Origin: Listeria floridensis FSL S10-1187
GTDB lineage: Bacteria; Bacillota; Bacilli; Lactobacillales; Listeriaceae
DNA: 64,000 bases
NCBI RefSeq assembly: GCF_000525875.1
Contig: NZ_AODF01000004.1
Location: forward strand, 1 to 64,000
Direction of reading: 5' to 3'
Shown here: piece after piece, positions 1 through 9,001 of the stretch
Layout of the letters: each line of letters starts with the position of its first letter
Numbering within the stretch: the first letter of the stretch is position 1
Translations under genes and position numbers: made by a program
The notes under the pieces: generated by a model
Told to the model about the DNA's origin: nothing
What the model saw: the letters and a program-made list of their open reading frames with translations, nothing else
Database searches by the model: none

Positions 1-90
1 AGAAGCAAGCTTCTCTTTGGTTCGTTCGACTTGCATGTATTAGGCACGCCGCCAGCGTTCGTCCTGAGCCAGGATCAAACTCTCGTTAAA
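1..90 (-). rRNA. 16S ribosomal RNA, 5' end only (runs off the window)
   Basis: The reverse complement carries the universal 16S start region, the 27F primer site (AGAGTTTGATCCTGGCTCAG), followed by the conserved stretch leading to the ACATGCAAGTCG block. The mature 5' end should lie a few bases beyond the AGAGTTTGATC motif, near position 88-92. The rest of the gene continues to the left of the window. Identity as 16S is certain; the exact end is inferred. Confidence 0.97.
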
Positions 91-298
91 ATGAATTTGA
101 ATACTTATTCAACACCGTGAATAAGTTTCCTTAGCGTCATACTTGACTTCACTAGCAATTGCTTACTAGATTTGTTTTGGAAATCACTTTTGATTTCCTG
201 CCCTACGAATTGATTGGTGAAACATACTGTCTCATCGCTTTTTCGTCTTCTTTTTGTTCAGTTTTCAAAGGTCAATCTGTTGAAGTGACAACTTTAAT
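91..298 (-). other. rRNA operon leader region
   Basis: This is the transcribed leader between the rRNA promoter and 16S. On the minus strand it contains the TTTGAAAACTGAACAAA element typical of Firmicutes rRNA leaders (277-261, probably antitermination or processing). Close to 16S there is a short hairpin, CTTATTCA / TTGAATAAG, around 106-127, likely part of the precursor processing stem. There is no protein gene here. Confidence 0.6.
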
Positions 299-327
299 AT
301 CATATCATGATATCAGATTCAAGTCAA
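299..327 (-). promoter_or_regulatory. rRNA operon promoter (sigma-A)
   Basis: On the minus strand, TTGACT (327-322) is followed by exactly 17 bases and then TATGAT (304-299). This is a near-consensus sigma-A promoter about 200 bases upstream of 16S and reading into it. Confidence 0.8.
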
Positions 328-418
328 CAACTTTCAAATAATATTTTACATTAATTGGCTCTCCTCAAGAGAACTTTTTAATTATATATCATTCCATACA
401 CGATTTCAAGAGAAAAGT

Positions 419-1027
419 TTATCTTTTTATCACGTCTTCTTTTTTTAATTGTTCAATAAACAGTTGCATATATTCATGACGGTCTTTTGCCATAGCTAAG
501 GCACTTTTTGTATTCATCAAATTTTTCAATTTAAAAAGTTTATCATCGAAGTGCTGTAGCGTTGACTCTGCATTTTCACACGCATAATCAAGCGGTGCTT
601 GCTTCTTAGACGCTCCATATGTAAAAGCACGAATAATTCCGATAGCACCTAGAGCATCAAGTCTGTCTGCATCTTGCACTATTTTTTCTTCTATACTTAT
701 TGCTTGAATCGGGTTACTCCCTCCTCGGTAGGAAACAGCATTGATTGCTCGCATGATGTCATTGATAACATTGGGACTCAGCTTCTCGCCTTCCATCCAT
801 TTTATCAATTCTTCTTTTGCCAGATTAGTATTAGATACTAGCTTTTCATCTGGATAATCATGAAAAAGAGCGGCTAGCTGAATGACTAGGGCGTTGCCGC
901 CTTCAGTTGCCTGAAGTTTGGCCGCAGTCCGCGCGACGCGTGCGAGATGCTCAAAGTCATGTCCGGTTTTGTCTTCACTAAAGCGGATGCGCATCCATTT
1001 TTCTGCTTTTTTTATAACGGAATCCAT
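419..1027 (-). CDS. HD-domain phosphohydrolase (YedJ-like)
   Basis: This 202-aa protein belongs to the HD metal-dependent phosphohydrolase superfamily. The metal-binding motifs are visible as HDFEH near residues 23-27 and LFHD near residues 57-60, followed by a conserved QDADRLDALGAIG segment in the middle. Such proteins hydrolyse phosphate esters, often nucleotides, but the substrate cannot be read from the sequence. An upstream in-frame ATG would add 16 residues. I chose the ATG at 1027 because a GAGGTG ribosome site stands just before it. It is not obviously in an operon; the rRNA promoter lies just downstream. Confidence 0.85.
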   Translation of the reverse strand: MDSVIKKAEKWMRIRFSEDKTGHDFEHLARVARTAAKLQATEGGNALVIQLAALFHDYPDEKLVSNTNLAKEELIKWMEGEKLSPNVINDIMRAINAVSYRGGSNPIQAISIEEKIVQDADRLDALGAIGIIRAFTYGASKKQAPLDYACENAESTLQHFDDKLFKLKNLMNTKSALAMAKDRHEYMQLFIEQLKKEDVIKR

Positions 1028-1140
1028 ATTATTCACCTCATCACTAGTTTCTGCTTTTACTTTAGCATATTCCACTTTAAACTGCGATCATTCATTTTTA
1101 TCTAAATTCGATATATTTTTATTGTTTTTGGGTAAATTAT

Positions 1141-1643
1141 ATGCATTTTGAATCACATATTCTTTATTTGAAGTGGTTATATATAAGGCTTGATACGTTA
1201 TTCTTGAAAGTTTCGCTTTTTTTGATTGGTCTTCCTATTTTACTGCTTTGTTTAATCGCACCCCTTCTATTGCGCTTGATGGAATTGATCATGCTTAATT
1301 TTACCTGTTTTTTTATTGTTGTACTTGGTTGCTGTTCCATTTTTTGCCACTTTTTTCAGTCATTTCACCTTTTGATATTTATTGAACAGGGAGTTGCATT
1401 TTCGAATTTACCCGTTCTAACACTCCAAAAAATTAAGTTCAATGCACTTATAATTGCTGTGCTTTTTGCGCAAATCTTCCTTTTTTATTTACTCACCGAT
1501 CAAGCAGATACACTCGGCATTCTTTTAATTGGGCTAATGATTGTCTTTTATTTCTTTTGTTATTGCAGTGCTTTACGGCTGTCTTGCTAAAGTTGCTTGC
1601 TAATGCCGTCGCGCTTCGATCTGAAAATGATTTAACGGTTTGA
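1141..1643 (+). pseudogene. DUF2975 membrane protein, apparently frameshifted
   Basis: The reading frame from 1141 gives a very hydrophobic 149-aa product with four likely membrane segments that stops at 1590. The family ending (Leu-rich, then SENDLTV) lies in another frame up to the TGA at 1641-1643, directly before the HTH gene. Short segments near 1335-1360 and 1545-1575 also read better in other frames, so several one-base changes are needed to restore the protein. DUF2975 genes usually pair with a small YozG-type HTH regulator, exactly as here. Either the gene is decayed or the sequence is poor; both neighbours are intact. Confidence 0.6.
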
Positions 1644-1653
1644 GGTGAAAATT

Positions 1654-1881
1654 ATGCCAATCCTTGTAAATATCAATATTCTCTTAGTAAAGAAGAAAAT
1701 GAGTGTAACAGAATTAACGGAAAAAGTCGGAATTACGATGGTCAATCTATCGATTCTTAAAAACGGAAAGGCCAAAGCTATTCGTTTTTCAACGCTTGAA
1801 GCAATTTGCCAAGCGCATGATTGTCAGCCTTGTGATATTCTTTCTTACACGCCCGATGAAAATGAAAACAAGTCCGACTGA
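1654..1881 (+). CDS. YozG-like Cro/CI-type HTH regulator
   Basis: This 75-aa helix-turn-helix protein of the short XRE group is encoded directly downstream of DUF2975 membrane proteins. The recognition region reads KVGITMVNLSILKNGKAKAI, followed by the family hallmark CQPCDIL near residue 60. The ATG at 1654 follows a strong TGAGGTGA ribosome site that overlaps the presumed DUF2975 stop, so the two are translationally coupled. It probably binds its own promoter region and responds through the membrane partner; the signal is unknown. Confidence 0.85.
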   Translation: MPILVNINILLVKKKMSVTELTEKVGITMVNLSILKNGKAKAIRFSTLEAICQAHDCQPCDILSYTPDENENKSD

Positions 1882-1897
1882 TGCGGACTTGTTTTTT
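1868..1897 (+). terminator. Rho-independent terminator of the HTH gene
   Basis: A perfect 9-bp stem ACAAGTCCG / CGGACTTGT with a 7-base loop is followed by a run of six T. It overlaps the last codons of the HTH gene and faces the 3' end of the convergent VOC gene. Confidence 0.85.
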
Positions 1898-2768
1898 AAT
1901 AGGTAATTTTGATTTTGATACCATTTGGATCAAGCAGCTCGATTGTATCCGCCTCTGAAGCCAGAAAATCAATTTCATTTGTTTCGAGATGATTTTTCAG
2001 CCGATCAAATTCAGTCTGCTCAGGCAAAATAAAACTATAATAGTCTAGCCCGATATCGTTTTCATTCATCGGAGGAATTCCCGTTCCTGACCAAACGTTA
2101 GCGCCGATATGATGGTGGTAACCACCTGCTGCTAGGAAAATCGCTTGGTTAGGGAAGACGGTTTTAAGCGATAAACCGAGCATCTTTGTGTAGAATTGCT
2201 CCGTTTGATTCAAATCCGCTACTTTAAGGTGAACATGCCCAATACTTGTGCCGCTTGGAAAGCCACTCCAATTCTCTCGTTCGTCAGCCGCCGCAACCAC
2301 ACCATCTGCATCCATCTCGATAGTGATTCCTTCAATACGGCCGTCTGCGCGTACATCCCATACTTCACTTGGTTTATCACGGTAAACTTCAATCCCGTTT
2401 CCTTCTGGATCATTCAAGTAAAGCGCTTCACTGTACCCATGGTCGCTCGCCCCAATAATCGGCGCTTGTTTCTTAATATAGTGCAAGAGCGCATTCCCTA
2501 AATCACTTCGTTCCGGCACAAGAAAAGCTGTATGATAAAGTCCAGTTTTCCGACCCGTTTGCACCGTCATCGCAACACTTCGCCGCAGTTCAAGCAGTAC
2601 CGTTCCGTCCGCCTTAATTCCAAGAACACTAACCCCCTCTGTTTGTTCAAGAAGATCAAGCCCGATTATTTCTTGATAAAACTGAGTCATGGCTTCTAAA
2701 TTCATTACCTTGAGAACCACTTTCCCAAGCTTAAGCGTTGAAGCAATTGTAAAATTTTTAGTTTCCAC
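1896..2768 (-). CDS. Two-domain VOC protein, catechol 2,3-dioxygenase-like (CatE family)
   Basis: This 290-aa protein has two vicinal-oxygen-chelate (glyoxalase/bleomycin-resistance fold) modules, at about residues 10-125 and 170-285. The second carries the metal-ligand pattern GHVHLKV and GGYHHH, and the first contains LNDPEGNGIEVY. B. subtilis CatE, a catechol-2,3-dioxygenase, has this layout and length. The actual substrate is not certain, since many VOC proteins are annotated only by similarity. The start is GTG at 2768 with a GGGGG ribosome site about ten bases upstream. It stands alone and converges on the HTH gene. Confidence 0.8.
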   Translation of the reverse strand: METKNFTIASTLKLGKVVLKVMNLEAMTQFYQEIIGLDLLEQTEGVSVLGIKADGTVLLELRRSVAMTVQTGRKTGLYHTAFLVPERSDLGNALLHYIKKQAPIIGASDHGYSEALYLNDPEGNGIEVYRDKPSEVWDVRADGRIEGITIEMDADGVVAAADERENWSGFPSGTSIGHVHLKVADLNQTEQFYTKMLGLSLKTVFPNQAIFLAAGGYHHHIGANVWSGTGIPPMNENDIGLDYYSFILPEQTEFDRLKNHLETNEIDFLASEADTIELLDPNGIKIKITY

Positions 2769-2788
2769 TTCGCTAACCCCCTATTTAT

Positions 2789-2833
2789 AAAAAAACAGCC
2801 CTTAAACTTGAAAATAGAATCCAAGTTCAAGGG
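2789..2833 (-). terminator. Terminator of pepT
   Basis: On the minus strand, a 13-bp stem (GCCCTTGAACTTG pairing with CAAGTTTAAGGGC, one G-T) is followed by a T run. It sits just after the pepT stop. Confidence 0.85.
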
Positions 2834-2859
2834 CCGCAATTCTCTATCTATTGTTTCCC

Positions 2860-4095
2860 TTATCCTCGTTGTTCAAATAATTGTACCATTTCAACGATTA
2901 CTTTTGCTGCCAGCTCCATGTTTTCAACTGAGACATACTCGAATTTACCGTGCATGTTTTCTCCACCTGCGAAAATATTCGGTGTTGGCAACCCTTTAAA
3001 TGATAGTTGTGAACCATCTGTACCGCCGCGAATTGGTTCAACAAGCGGTTCAATATCCAAGTTTTCCATCGCTTGGTGTGCAATATCAACAATTTCCATA
3101 ACTGGTTCAATTTTTTCGCGCATATTATAATACTGATCATTCATATCCAGGACAATGGCATCTTTTCCGTATTTATCTTGCATTTTCGTGGCGATGTCAG
3201 CCACTTTTGCCTTGCGATCTGCAAATTTAGCAGAATCAAAATCACGAATAATATAATACGATTTTGCCTGCTCCACATCACCATTTAGTGAAATCAAATG
3301 ATAGAAACCATCGTAACCATCTGTGAATTCGGGTGCTTCATTTTCTGGAAGTTGGCTGTTAAATTCCATCGCAAGTTTTGATGCATTGACCATTTTATCT
3401 TTCGCCGTTCCCGGATGCACACTGTTTCCATTGAAAGTCAGTTTCGCCGCTGCCGCATTAAAACTTTCGTATTCAAGTTGCCCGCGCGGCCCGCCGTCCA
3501 TTGTATATGCATAGTCCGCTCCAAAAGCTTTTACATCGAAAAGCGCCGGACCGCGACCGATTTCTTCGTCTGGAGTGAAAGCTACCCGGATTTTACCGTG
3601 CTTAATTTCTGGATGCTTGATCAAGTAATGCATCGCCACCATAATTTCTGTAATTCCAGATTTATCATCTGCTCCAAGCAATGTCGTTCCGTCAGTTGTG
3701 ATCAAAGTTTGTCCTTTATAACCAGCAAGTTCTGGGAATTGCTTCGTTGAAAGTACAATATTCAGCGATTCATTCAAGATAATATCGTTTCCATCATAAT
3801 TTTCGTGTAGCTGCGGTTTCACATTCTTTCCAGTGAAATCTGTCGCTGTATCAAGATGGGCCAAAAAGCCGATAACCGGAATGCTTTTATCTGTGTTCGC
3901 AGGAAGCGTTGCCATTACATATCCGTTTTCATCAATCGTCACATCGCTCATTCCAATTTCTTTTAATTCCCCAACTAGTAAGTTGCCAAGCTCAAGCTGA
4001 CCTTCTGTTGTCGGGCAAGTTGTATTCTCTTCATTGGACTGCGTATCCACTTTCACATATGTAGTAAAGCGTTTAATCAGTTCCTCTTTCATCAC
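2860..4095 (-). CDS. pepT: Peptidase T (tripeptide aminopeptidase)
   Basis: This 411-aa M20 metallopeptidase releases the N-terminal residue from tripeptides in the cytoplasm. The zinc-site motifs are visible: [10 protein letters not shown] near residue 80, LGADDKSG near 140 and TPDEEIGRG near 175. The late [12 protein letters not shown] and [14 protein letters not shown] blocks are typical of PepT. The length matches the usual 405-415 aa. The first two codons are both ATG. It appears to be monocistronic, with its own terminator. Confidence 0.95.
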   Translation of the reverse strand: MMKEELIKRFTTYVKVDTQSNEENTTCPTTEGQLELGNLLVGELKEIGMSDVTIDENGYVMATLPANTDKSIPVIGFLAHLDTATDFTGKNVKPQLHENYDGNDIILNESLNIVLSTKQFPELAGYKGQTLITTDGTTLLGADDKSGITEIMVAMHYLIKHPEIKHGKIRVAFTPDEEIGRGPALFDVKAFGADYAYTMDGGPRGQLEYESFNAAAAKLTFNGNSVHPGTAKDKMVNASKLAMEFNSQLPENEAPEFTDGYDGFYHLISLNGDVEQAKSYYIIRDFDSAKFADRKAKVADIATKMQDKYGKDAIVLDMNDQYYNMREKIEPVMEIVDIAHQAMENLDIEPLVEPIRGGTDGSQLSFKGLPTPNIFAGGENMHGKFEYVSVENMELAAKVIVEMVQLFEQRG

Positions 4096-4161
4096 TTACA
4101 CTTCCTTTAGTTTATTTGCTAATTCCATTATATGTCGCAATACCTAAAATATCTAACATTA

Positions 4162-4671
4162 TTACTCTAATAATTCGTTAATTTTTAGACTGGTTTTTAA
4201 ACTACGAGCCGTAACATCCTCTTTGATCCAATCACGAATCACTTTCTCCACTTGGACTTTATGCGTTTCTTTTGTAAACATTTTTACATAGATAGCATAT
4301 CCTTTTGCACGATATTCGGCATCCGCTGTACTTTCCATTTTATCTTCGAGCCATTCATTACTGAACAAAATCTGAACCCGCTCGTCTCGTTTTGGCACTG
4401 AAAACGGATTTTCACGGCAAACTGCTTGATAGTCTTCTTTCGAAAGCACAACCGTCCGAGTATTAATACCATACTCTGAAGACAGGATATTTTCGATAAT
4501 TTGCTTTATTTCTGTTTTGGAAAAAGCACCCTCCAAAATGATATTACCGCTCTGGATATAGGTTGTCACATTTTGAAAGCCTTTCTCAAAAAGTGTGCTT
4601 TTAAGCGCTGCCATTTTAATTTTATTATGCCCGCCAACATTAATGGCACGCAGCAAGACAACGTATTTCAT
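4162..4671 (-). CDS. DUF1697 family protein
   Basis: This 169-aa protein begins with the characteristic DUF1697 motif LLRAINVGGHNKIKM and contains YIQSGNIIL near residue 50. The family's function is unknown. The start at 4671 is set by an AAGGAGG ribosome site eight bases upstream; the longer upstream frame has no ribosome site. It is divergent from exoA, with back-to-back promoters between the two. Confidence 0.88.
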   Translation of the reverse strand: MKYVVLLRAINVGGHNKIKMAALKSTLFEKGFQNVTTYIQSGNIILEGAFSKTEIKQIIENILSSEYGINTRTVVLSKEDYQAVCRENPFSVPKRDERVQILFSNEWLEDKMESTADAEYRAKGYAIYVKMFTKETHKVQVEKVIRDWIKEDVTARSLKTSLKINELLE

Positions 4672-4696
4672 CTCTTTTTCCTCCTTATAAGTAGTC

Positions 4697-4722
4697 TTAT
4701 TATAGTACAAAAGGTATAATAA
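4697..4722. promoter_or_regulatory. Back-to-back -10 elements between the DUF1697 gene and exoA
   Basis: Arms TTATTATA (4697-4704) and TATAATAA (4715-4722) form a perfect inverted repeat with ten bases between. Each arm supplies a TATAAT -10 box facing outward, one towards each divergent gene. The -35 boxes are poor. Confidence 0.45.
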
Positions 4723-4759
4723 AACACAGAAATAGAGCATTAAGGAGGGATTTCAGAAA

Positions 4760-5516
4760 ATGAAAATGATTTCTTGGAATGTAAATGGTCTACGCGCCGC
4801 AGTGAAGAAAGGCTTTATGGAGTATTTTAATGCGGCCGATGCCGATATTTTTTGTTTGCAGGAAACAAAACTGCAAGCGGGTCAAATTGAACTTGATACG
4901 CCGGGATACTATTCATATTGGAATTATGCAGAGAAAAAGGGCTATTCAGGGACAGCCGTTTTTACAAAAAAAAGAACCACTTCATGTTACATATGGGATG
5001 GGCGCTGAGGAACACGACCAAGAAGGGCGAATGATTACGCTTGAATTTGAAACCTTTTATTTGATTACGGTTTACACGCCAAATTCACAAGGAGAACTGA
5101 AGCGCTTACCGTATCGAATGACTTGGGAAGAGGCTTTTCTTAACTACTTAAAAAGCTTAGACGCCGAAAAGCCTATCATTTTTTGTGGCGATCTCAACGT
5201 GGCGCATGAAGAAATTGACCTTAAAAATCCGAAAACCAACCGTAAAAATGCCGGGTTTTCTGATGAAGAACGCGAAAAGTTTACAGAAATCCTTGCCGCC
5301 GGATTCACCGACAGTTTCCGCCATTTTTATCCTGACAAAACCGATGCCTATTCATGGTGGTCCTACCGGATGAACGCTCGTGCGCGCAATGTTGGCTGGC
5401 GGATTGACTATTTTATCGTTTCTAACCGGATTGCGGATTTAATGACGGATGCCGCGATTCACGCGGATATTCTTGGATCGGATCACTGTCCAGTTGAACT
5501 TGATATTACTATTTAA
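4760..5516 (+). CDS. exoA: Exonuclease III / AP endonuclease, apparent frameshift
   Basis: This ExoA/XthA-family enzyme cleaves DNA at abasic sites and degrades 3' ends during base-excision repair. The first frame (4760-5008) has [12 protein letters not shown] and CLQETKLQ; the second (to 5516) has [26 protein letters not shown] and the terminal [13 protein letters not shown], covering all catalytic blocks. They join if a run of eight A (about 4967-4974) is read as seven, giving about 251 aa, the family length. A strong AAGGAGGG site precedes the ATG. The break is probably a sequencing error. Confidence 0.9.
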
Positions 5517-5521
5517 AAAAC

Positions 5522-5557
5522 AAAAAAACCTGTTGAACTCTCGTCCAACAGGTTTTT
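5522..5557. terminator. Bidirectional terminator between exoA and rplT
   Basis: The stem ACCTGTTG / CAACAGGT is flanked by seven A on the left and five T on the right. It can serve the convergent exoA and infC-rpmI-rplT transcripts. Confidence 0.85.
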
Positions 5558-5564
5558 CCATGTA

Positions 5565-5924
5565 TTATTTAGCTAATTCTTTTTTAGCTGCATCTGCAAG
5601 GCTTGTGAAAGCTGCTGCATCGTTTACAGCCAAGTCAGCAAGCATTTTACGGTTAACTTCGATACCAGCAAGTTTTAAACCGTGCATAAGTTTGCTGTAA
5701 GAAAGATCGTTCAAGCGAGCTGCCGCGTTGATACGAGTAATCCAAAGTTTACGGAAATCACGTTTCTTTTGACGACGATCTCTGTAAGCATATTGGTAAG
5801 ATTTCATTACCGCTTGGTTAGCTACTTTAAATAATGTATGTTTCGAGCCATAATATCCTTTGGCTAGTTTAATGACCTTTTTACGACGTTTGCGAGTTAC
5901 TGTTCCGCCTTTTACGCGTGGCAT
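5565..5924 (-). CDS. rplT: 50S ribosomal protein L20
   Basis: This 119-aa ribosomal protein opens MPRVKGGT and has the L20 core [20 protein letters not shown] near residue 20. It is essential for 50S assembly. In Firmicutes it also represses its own operon by binding the leader upstream of infC. It is the last gene of infC-rpmI-rplT, with an AGGAGG site before the ATG. Confidence 0.98.
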   Translation of the reverse strand: MPRVKGGTVTRKRRKKVIKLAKGYYGSKHTLFKVANQAVMKSYQYAYRDRRQKKRDFRKLWITRINAAARLNDLSYSKLMHGLKLAGIEVNRKMLADLAVNDAAAFTSLADAAKKELAK

Positions 5925-5968
5925 ATTGTCTACCTCCTAGATTTTACAAAAATTATTTCGAGAACCGA

Positions 5969-6169
5969 TTATTTCATTTTAGCGACCATTTGGCGAATAC
6001 GTTTGAAATCGCCAGCTGATACCATTGCTGCTTTACGCAGTTTACGTTTTTGCTTTTTCGTTTTGTTAGCGAACATATGGCTGACATAAGCATGTCTGCG
6101 TTTTAATTTTCCAGATCCTGTTCTCTTGAAACGTTTAGCGGAACCGCGGTGAGTTTTCATTTTTGGCAT
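5969..6169 (-). CDS. rpmI: 50S ribosomal protein L35
   Basis: This 66-aa, very basic protein starts [15 protein letters not shown], the standard L35 beginning. The ATG at 6169 is preceded by GAGG; the longer upstream frame is not real. It is the middle gene of the infC operon. Confidence 0.97.
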   Translation of the reverse strand: MPKMKTHRGSAKRFKRTGSGKLKRRHAYVSHMFANKTKKQKRKLRKAAMVSAGDFKRIRQMVAKMK

Positions 6170-6191
6170 GAATATTTCCTCCTCAAAACTT

Positions 6192-6707
6192 TTACTTTTC
6201 TTGAAGCGGTGCAAGGACTAAGAACATTGAACGTCCGTCCATTTTCGCTTTTTGCTCAACTGTGCTTAAATCTTTACACTCGTCGGCAAAACGGTCAAGC
6301 ACCTTTTGACCGATTTCTTTGTGGGTGATCGCACGTCCTTTAAAGCGAATCGAGCATTTTACTTTATCGCCTTTTTCAAGGAATTTACGCGCGTTGCGTA
6401 GCTTCGTATTGAAATCATGTTCATCAATCGTTGGACTGAGTCGCACTTCTTTCATCACGATGACTTTTTGGTTTTTACGGGCTTCTTTATCTTTCTTTTG
6501 TTGTTCAAAGCGATATTTCCCGTAGTCCATAATACGTGCAACCGGGGGCTTCGCGTTTGGAGCAACAAGCACAAGATCAAGGTTCGCTTTTTCAGCGATC
6601 GAAAGCGCTTCGTTCTTACTTTTCACGCCGAGCTGTTCACCGTTTTGATCAATCAATCTGAGTTCACGTGCACGAATCCCATCGTTTACCATCATGTCTT
6701 TGCTAAT
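6192..6707 (-). CDS. infC: Translation initiation factor IF-3 (ATT start codon)
   Basis: This 171-aa IF-3 binds the 30S subunit and checks the start codon. The conserved blocks [34 protein letters not shown] and the C-terminal [12 protein letters not shown] are clear. The frame opens at an ATT codon (6707-6705), which follows GGAGGTGG by six bases. IF-3 genes typically use rare start codons (ATT/ATC), allowing IF-3 to limit its own translation. It is the first gene of the operon, behind an L20-type leader. Confidence 0.95.
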   Translation of the reverse strand: MSKDMMVNDGIRARELRLIDQNGEQLGVKSKNEALSIAEKANLDLVLVAPNAKPPVARIMDYGKYRFEQQKKDKEARKNQKVIVMKEVRLSPTIDEHDFNTKLRNARKFLEKGDKVKCSIRFKGRAITHKEIGQKVLDRFADECKDLSTVEQKAKMDGRSMFLVLAPLQEK

Positions 6708-6932
6708 TTTGAGCCACCTCCGTTTATTATTGGTCGAACAAGTCAGAAAAGAGCAAGTCATTGTTTGTCCACCAGCAAAGCGGACAATATAAAAACGGGT
6801 TTGCTATAAAAGCAAACCCGCACATTCAAAGTCACAGCCAGACCGGTGTGACGAATCATTGAACTTTTTGCCTGAAAACAATTGTTAACGAGGCGAGAAG
6901 CGGGTTGCTTCTTCTTTCTTGTTAATTAACCT
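6708..6932 (-). ncRNA. L20 leader (autoregulatory mRNA leader of infC-rpmI-rplT)
   Basis: About 225 bases lie between the promoter and infC. They contain a GC-rich paired region (GAAGCAACCCGCTTC and downstream, about 6890-6910), then an intrinsic terminator at 6791-6820 well before infC. This is the arrangement of the Firmicutes L20 leader, in which free L20 favours termination. Family assignment is by position and layout, not by a covariance search. Confidence 0.7.
6791..6820 (-). terminator. Attenuator hairpin in the infC leader
   Basis: On the minus strand, a strong stem CGGGTTTGCT / AGCAAACCCG is followed by five T, 84 bases before the infC start codon. It is expected to be the regulated terminator of the L20 leader. 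Confidence 0.85.
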
Positions 6933-6938
6933 TTACAA

Positions 6939-6967
6939 CTATAGCATGAGCTGAAGCTACTGTCAAG
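6939..6967 (-). promoter_or_regulatory. Promoter of infC-rpmI-rplT
   Basis: TTGACA (6967-6962), 17-base spacer, TATAGT (6944-6939) on the minus strand. This is a near-perfect sigma-A promoter pointing into the L20 leader. Confidence 0.9.
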
Positions 6968-6969
6968 TT

Positions 6970-7166
6970 CACTAAAGAAACCTCTTTGCAGTAGCTTTTA
7001 TTCTTTTTGCCTTCCAAAGGACTAGACCTGCCAAGAGCAAATACCAACAAATTAAAAAAGTCAATATAGTTGAGCTTGCGAACTTTCTCAACTAAAAACT
7101 TCGCCTATCACGATGGATAGCGGAATTTTTAACATACAAATATACATGATTATACTTTTACTTTTT
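6970..7166 (-). other. Short gap with a possible membrane-protein remnant
   Basis: Between the infC promoter and the DUF916/DUF3324 gene, a minus-strand frame (about 7078-6977) encodes roughly 30 residues of membrane segment followed by a basic tail (WKAKRIKATAKRFL) without a proper start. It looks like the end of a lost membrane protein. No complete gene is present. Confidence 0.25.
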
Positions 7167-8183
7167 TTACGCTTTCTTCTTCGCCAAATTAAAAAAAAGA
7201 ACGAATAACAGAATAACACCGGAAACAATCATAACTATCCACCACTTCGAAAAATCATTTTCCTCTAATTCAACATCCATTTTATTAAGATGACTTGCTT
7301 TTTCTCTGTCAATTTGAAAGTTTTTCGTAAACACCCAGTTTTCTTCTGACGATTTTGCTTTTAAATGAAGTGTATATTTTCCCGGCTTGAACCGCTCTCC
7401 TTTTAATGCAATGGGGTAGGAAAAATGTGAATTTGGCGCTACTTGCATATTTTTTTGTGAAGCTTTATATAATACTTGCTTTTCTCCTTGTTCTGTAACC
7501 TCAGCTTCAATTTCAAAACGATTTAAAAATACTGATGTCGGATTTTGTAATTGAAAAAAAATGGCGTTTCGAGCATTTGTTTGCCCAACGGTCACTTGCT
7601 TCAATTTTAAATCTTGCATCACTTTTTGCTCCGTTTCTTTTAGCGTAATTCCTATTACATAGGCATACCTATTCTCAACACTTAATCCTTGATTTCGCTT
7701 ATTTTTATTAGGCTTCTTCTTTTTCCTCTAAAGTAATTCCTCCAGCTAGCATTCCGTTAAACATGCGCTCTGGCATCGTGACAAGTAACTTCAAGTCAAA
7801 GGATGACTTCGGAGAAATTGTGATTTCATCTGGAACTTCAACCAAATCCTTCATCAAATAAGGCAACGTTTCATCTTTTCGCTCTGATGTTTCCCCGTAT
7901 TCCACTACTCCATGCATATTCGTCGTTGCAGAGTGAACAGTTGGACGAATGATGACTTTTTTATCTGTATTATTCGTTAGTTCAATTGTTAATTGTTTGT
8001 TTTTGATTCGGCTTCATTTTTAAATCAAAATAGCTTTTTTTTGACATCTATTTGGTTTTTTGGAAGCTTTGCATGCACCGAAAAATTAAATTCAGTTGCA
8101 TGCGCATGTGTTGGGATTGTTAAAGCCAAAAGAACCGCCAAAATTATGCAACCATAGATTTCGCCAAATTTTTTCATCTTCAT
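7167..8183 (-). pseudogene. WxL-interacting protein (DUF916 + DUF3324), broken into three frames
   Basis: Three consecutive frames together make one cell-surface protein of about 337 aa. 8183-8025 gives a signal peptide cut after HAHA and the start of DUF916. 7917-7708 continues DUF916. 7622-7167 is DUF3324, ending with a membrane segment (IVMIVSGVILLFVLFFNL) and a basic KKKA tail. Restoring it needs three one-base corrections, near 8035 (a run of A), 7995 and 7730. The start is ATG at 8183 after AAGGGG. Such proteins bind peptidoglycan and anchor WxL-domain partners; the partner gene lies just upstream. It may be truly decayed or misread. Confidence 0.75.
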
Positions 8184-8251
8184 TTCATGCCCCTTAAAAC
8201 AAGATAAAAGGCACATTCACATTTCGCAAATGAAACCTTTTAACTGTTGTA

Positions 8252-9001
8252 TTATTGATTAGCCGGTGTATCCTCAAGTGTCCACAGTAATGTTGTCGAG
8301 TATTTATCTGCATATTTGGTCGATTTCCCTGGAACTTTAAGAGAAATGCTTTTTGCTGCAGATGCATCATCGCCAAAGGCAAGTACATAAGTACCAGAAC
8401 CTTCCCCTGCACTTGCTGCCATAATTTTTTCTGCCACTCCTGTACCATCTGGAGTAAGTGAGAATGTGCTTTGAACCGTTGAAGGCTTTGGTGACGTGGA
8501 TGCGGTATTAATGGTCCCATTTGAAAAAACTAGCTCGGCTCCAACCAATTCTTTTTTATCCGTTTCAGAAGTAAACTGACCCTGCTGTTTTACTTTAAGA
8601 GACCAGCCAGCTTCTGTTCCACGGTTGTCTGTTACTTGAATGTAGTTGGGACCATCTCCTCGACTTCCGCCAAATTTCTGTGCCTCTGCCTGATAAACTT
8701 GATCGACAGGTGAAATCTTTTGTGTTCCAAAACTCAAGCTAGATGCATAGTCAATACTTAACGGACCAGCCGTTCCTTTTTGAGGGCCAGATGGATCTGT
8801 CGGATCTGTTGGTCCTTCTCTCGGGTCAAACGAAACAGAAGGGTTTGTTGGATCAACCGGCAAAGTGATTTCGTCATTCGGTGTAAACTCGACTAATAAA
8901 TTTGATTTGTAGTCCACCGCCTTAGCGCTATAAGCACCTCCACTTGCAACTACACCCATTACAGCTGCAGCCAAAACTGTTTTTACTACCTTTTCCCCCA
9001 T
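8252..9001 (-). CDS. WxL-domain cell-wall protein
   Basis: This 249-aa secreted protein has a signal peptide (VLAAAVMGVVASGGAYSAKA), a Pro/Thr/Asp-rich linker near residues 45-75 (PTDPTDPSGP), and a C-terminal WxL domain. The two WxL motifs are WSLKV near residue 140 and WTLEDTP at the very end. WxL domains attach non-covalently to peptidoglycan. The start follows AAGGAGAG. It lies upstream of, and probably co-transcribed with, the DUF916/DUF3324 gene. The biological role is unknown; relatives are involved in surface adhesion. Confidence 0.9.
   Translation of the reverse strand: MGEKVVKTVLAAAVMGVVASGGAYSAKAVDYKSNLLVEFTPNDEITLPVDPTNPSVSFDPREGPTDPTDPSGPQKGTAGPLSIDYASSLSFGTQKISPVDQVYQAEAQKFGGSRGDGPNYIQVTDNRGTEAGWSLKVKQQGQFTSETDKKELVGAELVFSNGTINTASTSPKPSTVQSTFSLTPDGTGVAEKIMAASAGEGSGTYVLAFGDDASAAKSISLKVPGKSTKYADKYSTTLLWTLEDTPANQ

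Noticed and set aside
159-341. Plus-strand ORF of 60 codons in the rRNA leader
   Set aside because: It overlaps the rRNA promoter and leader, antisense to them, without a ribosome site.
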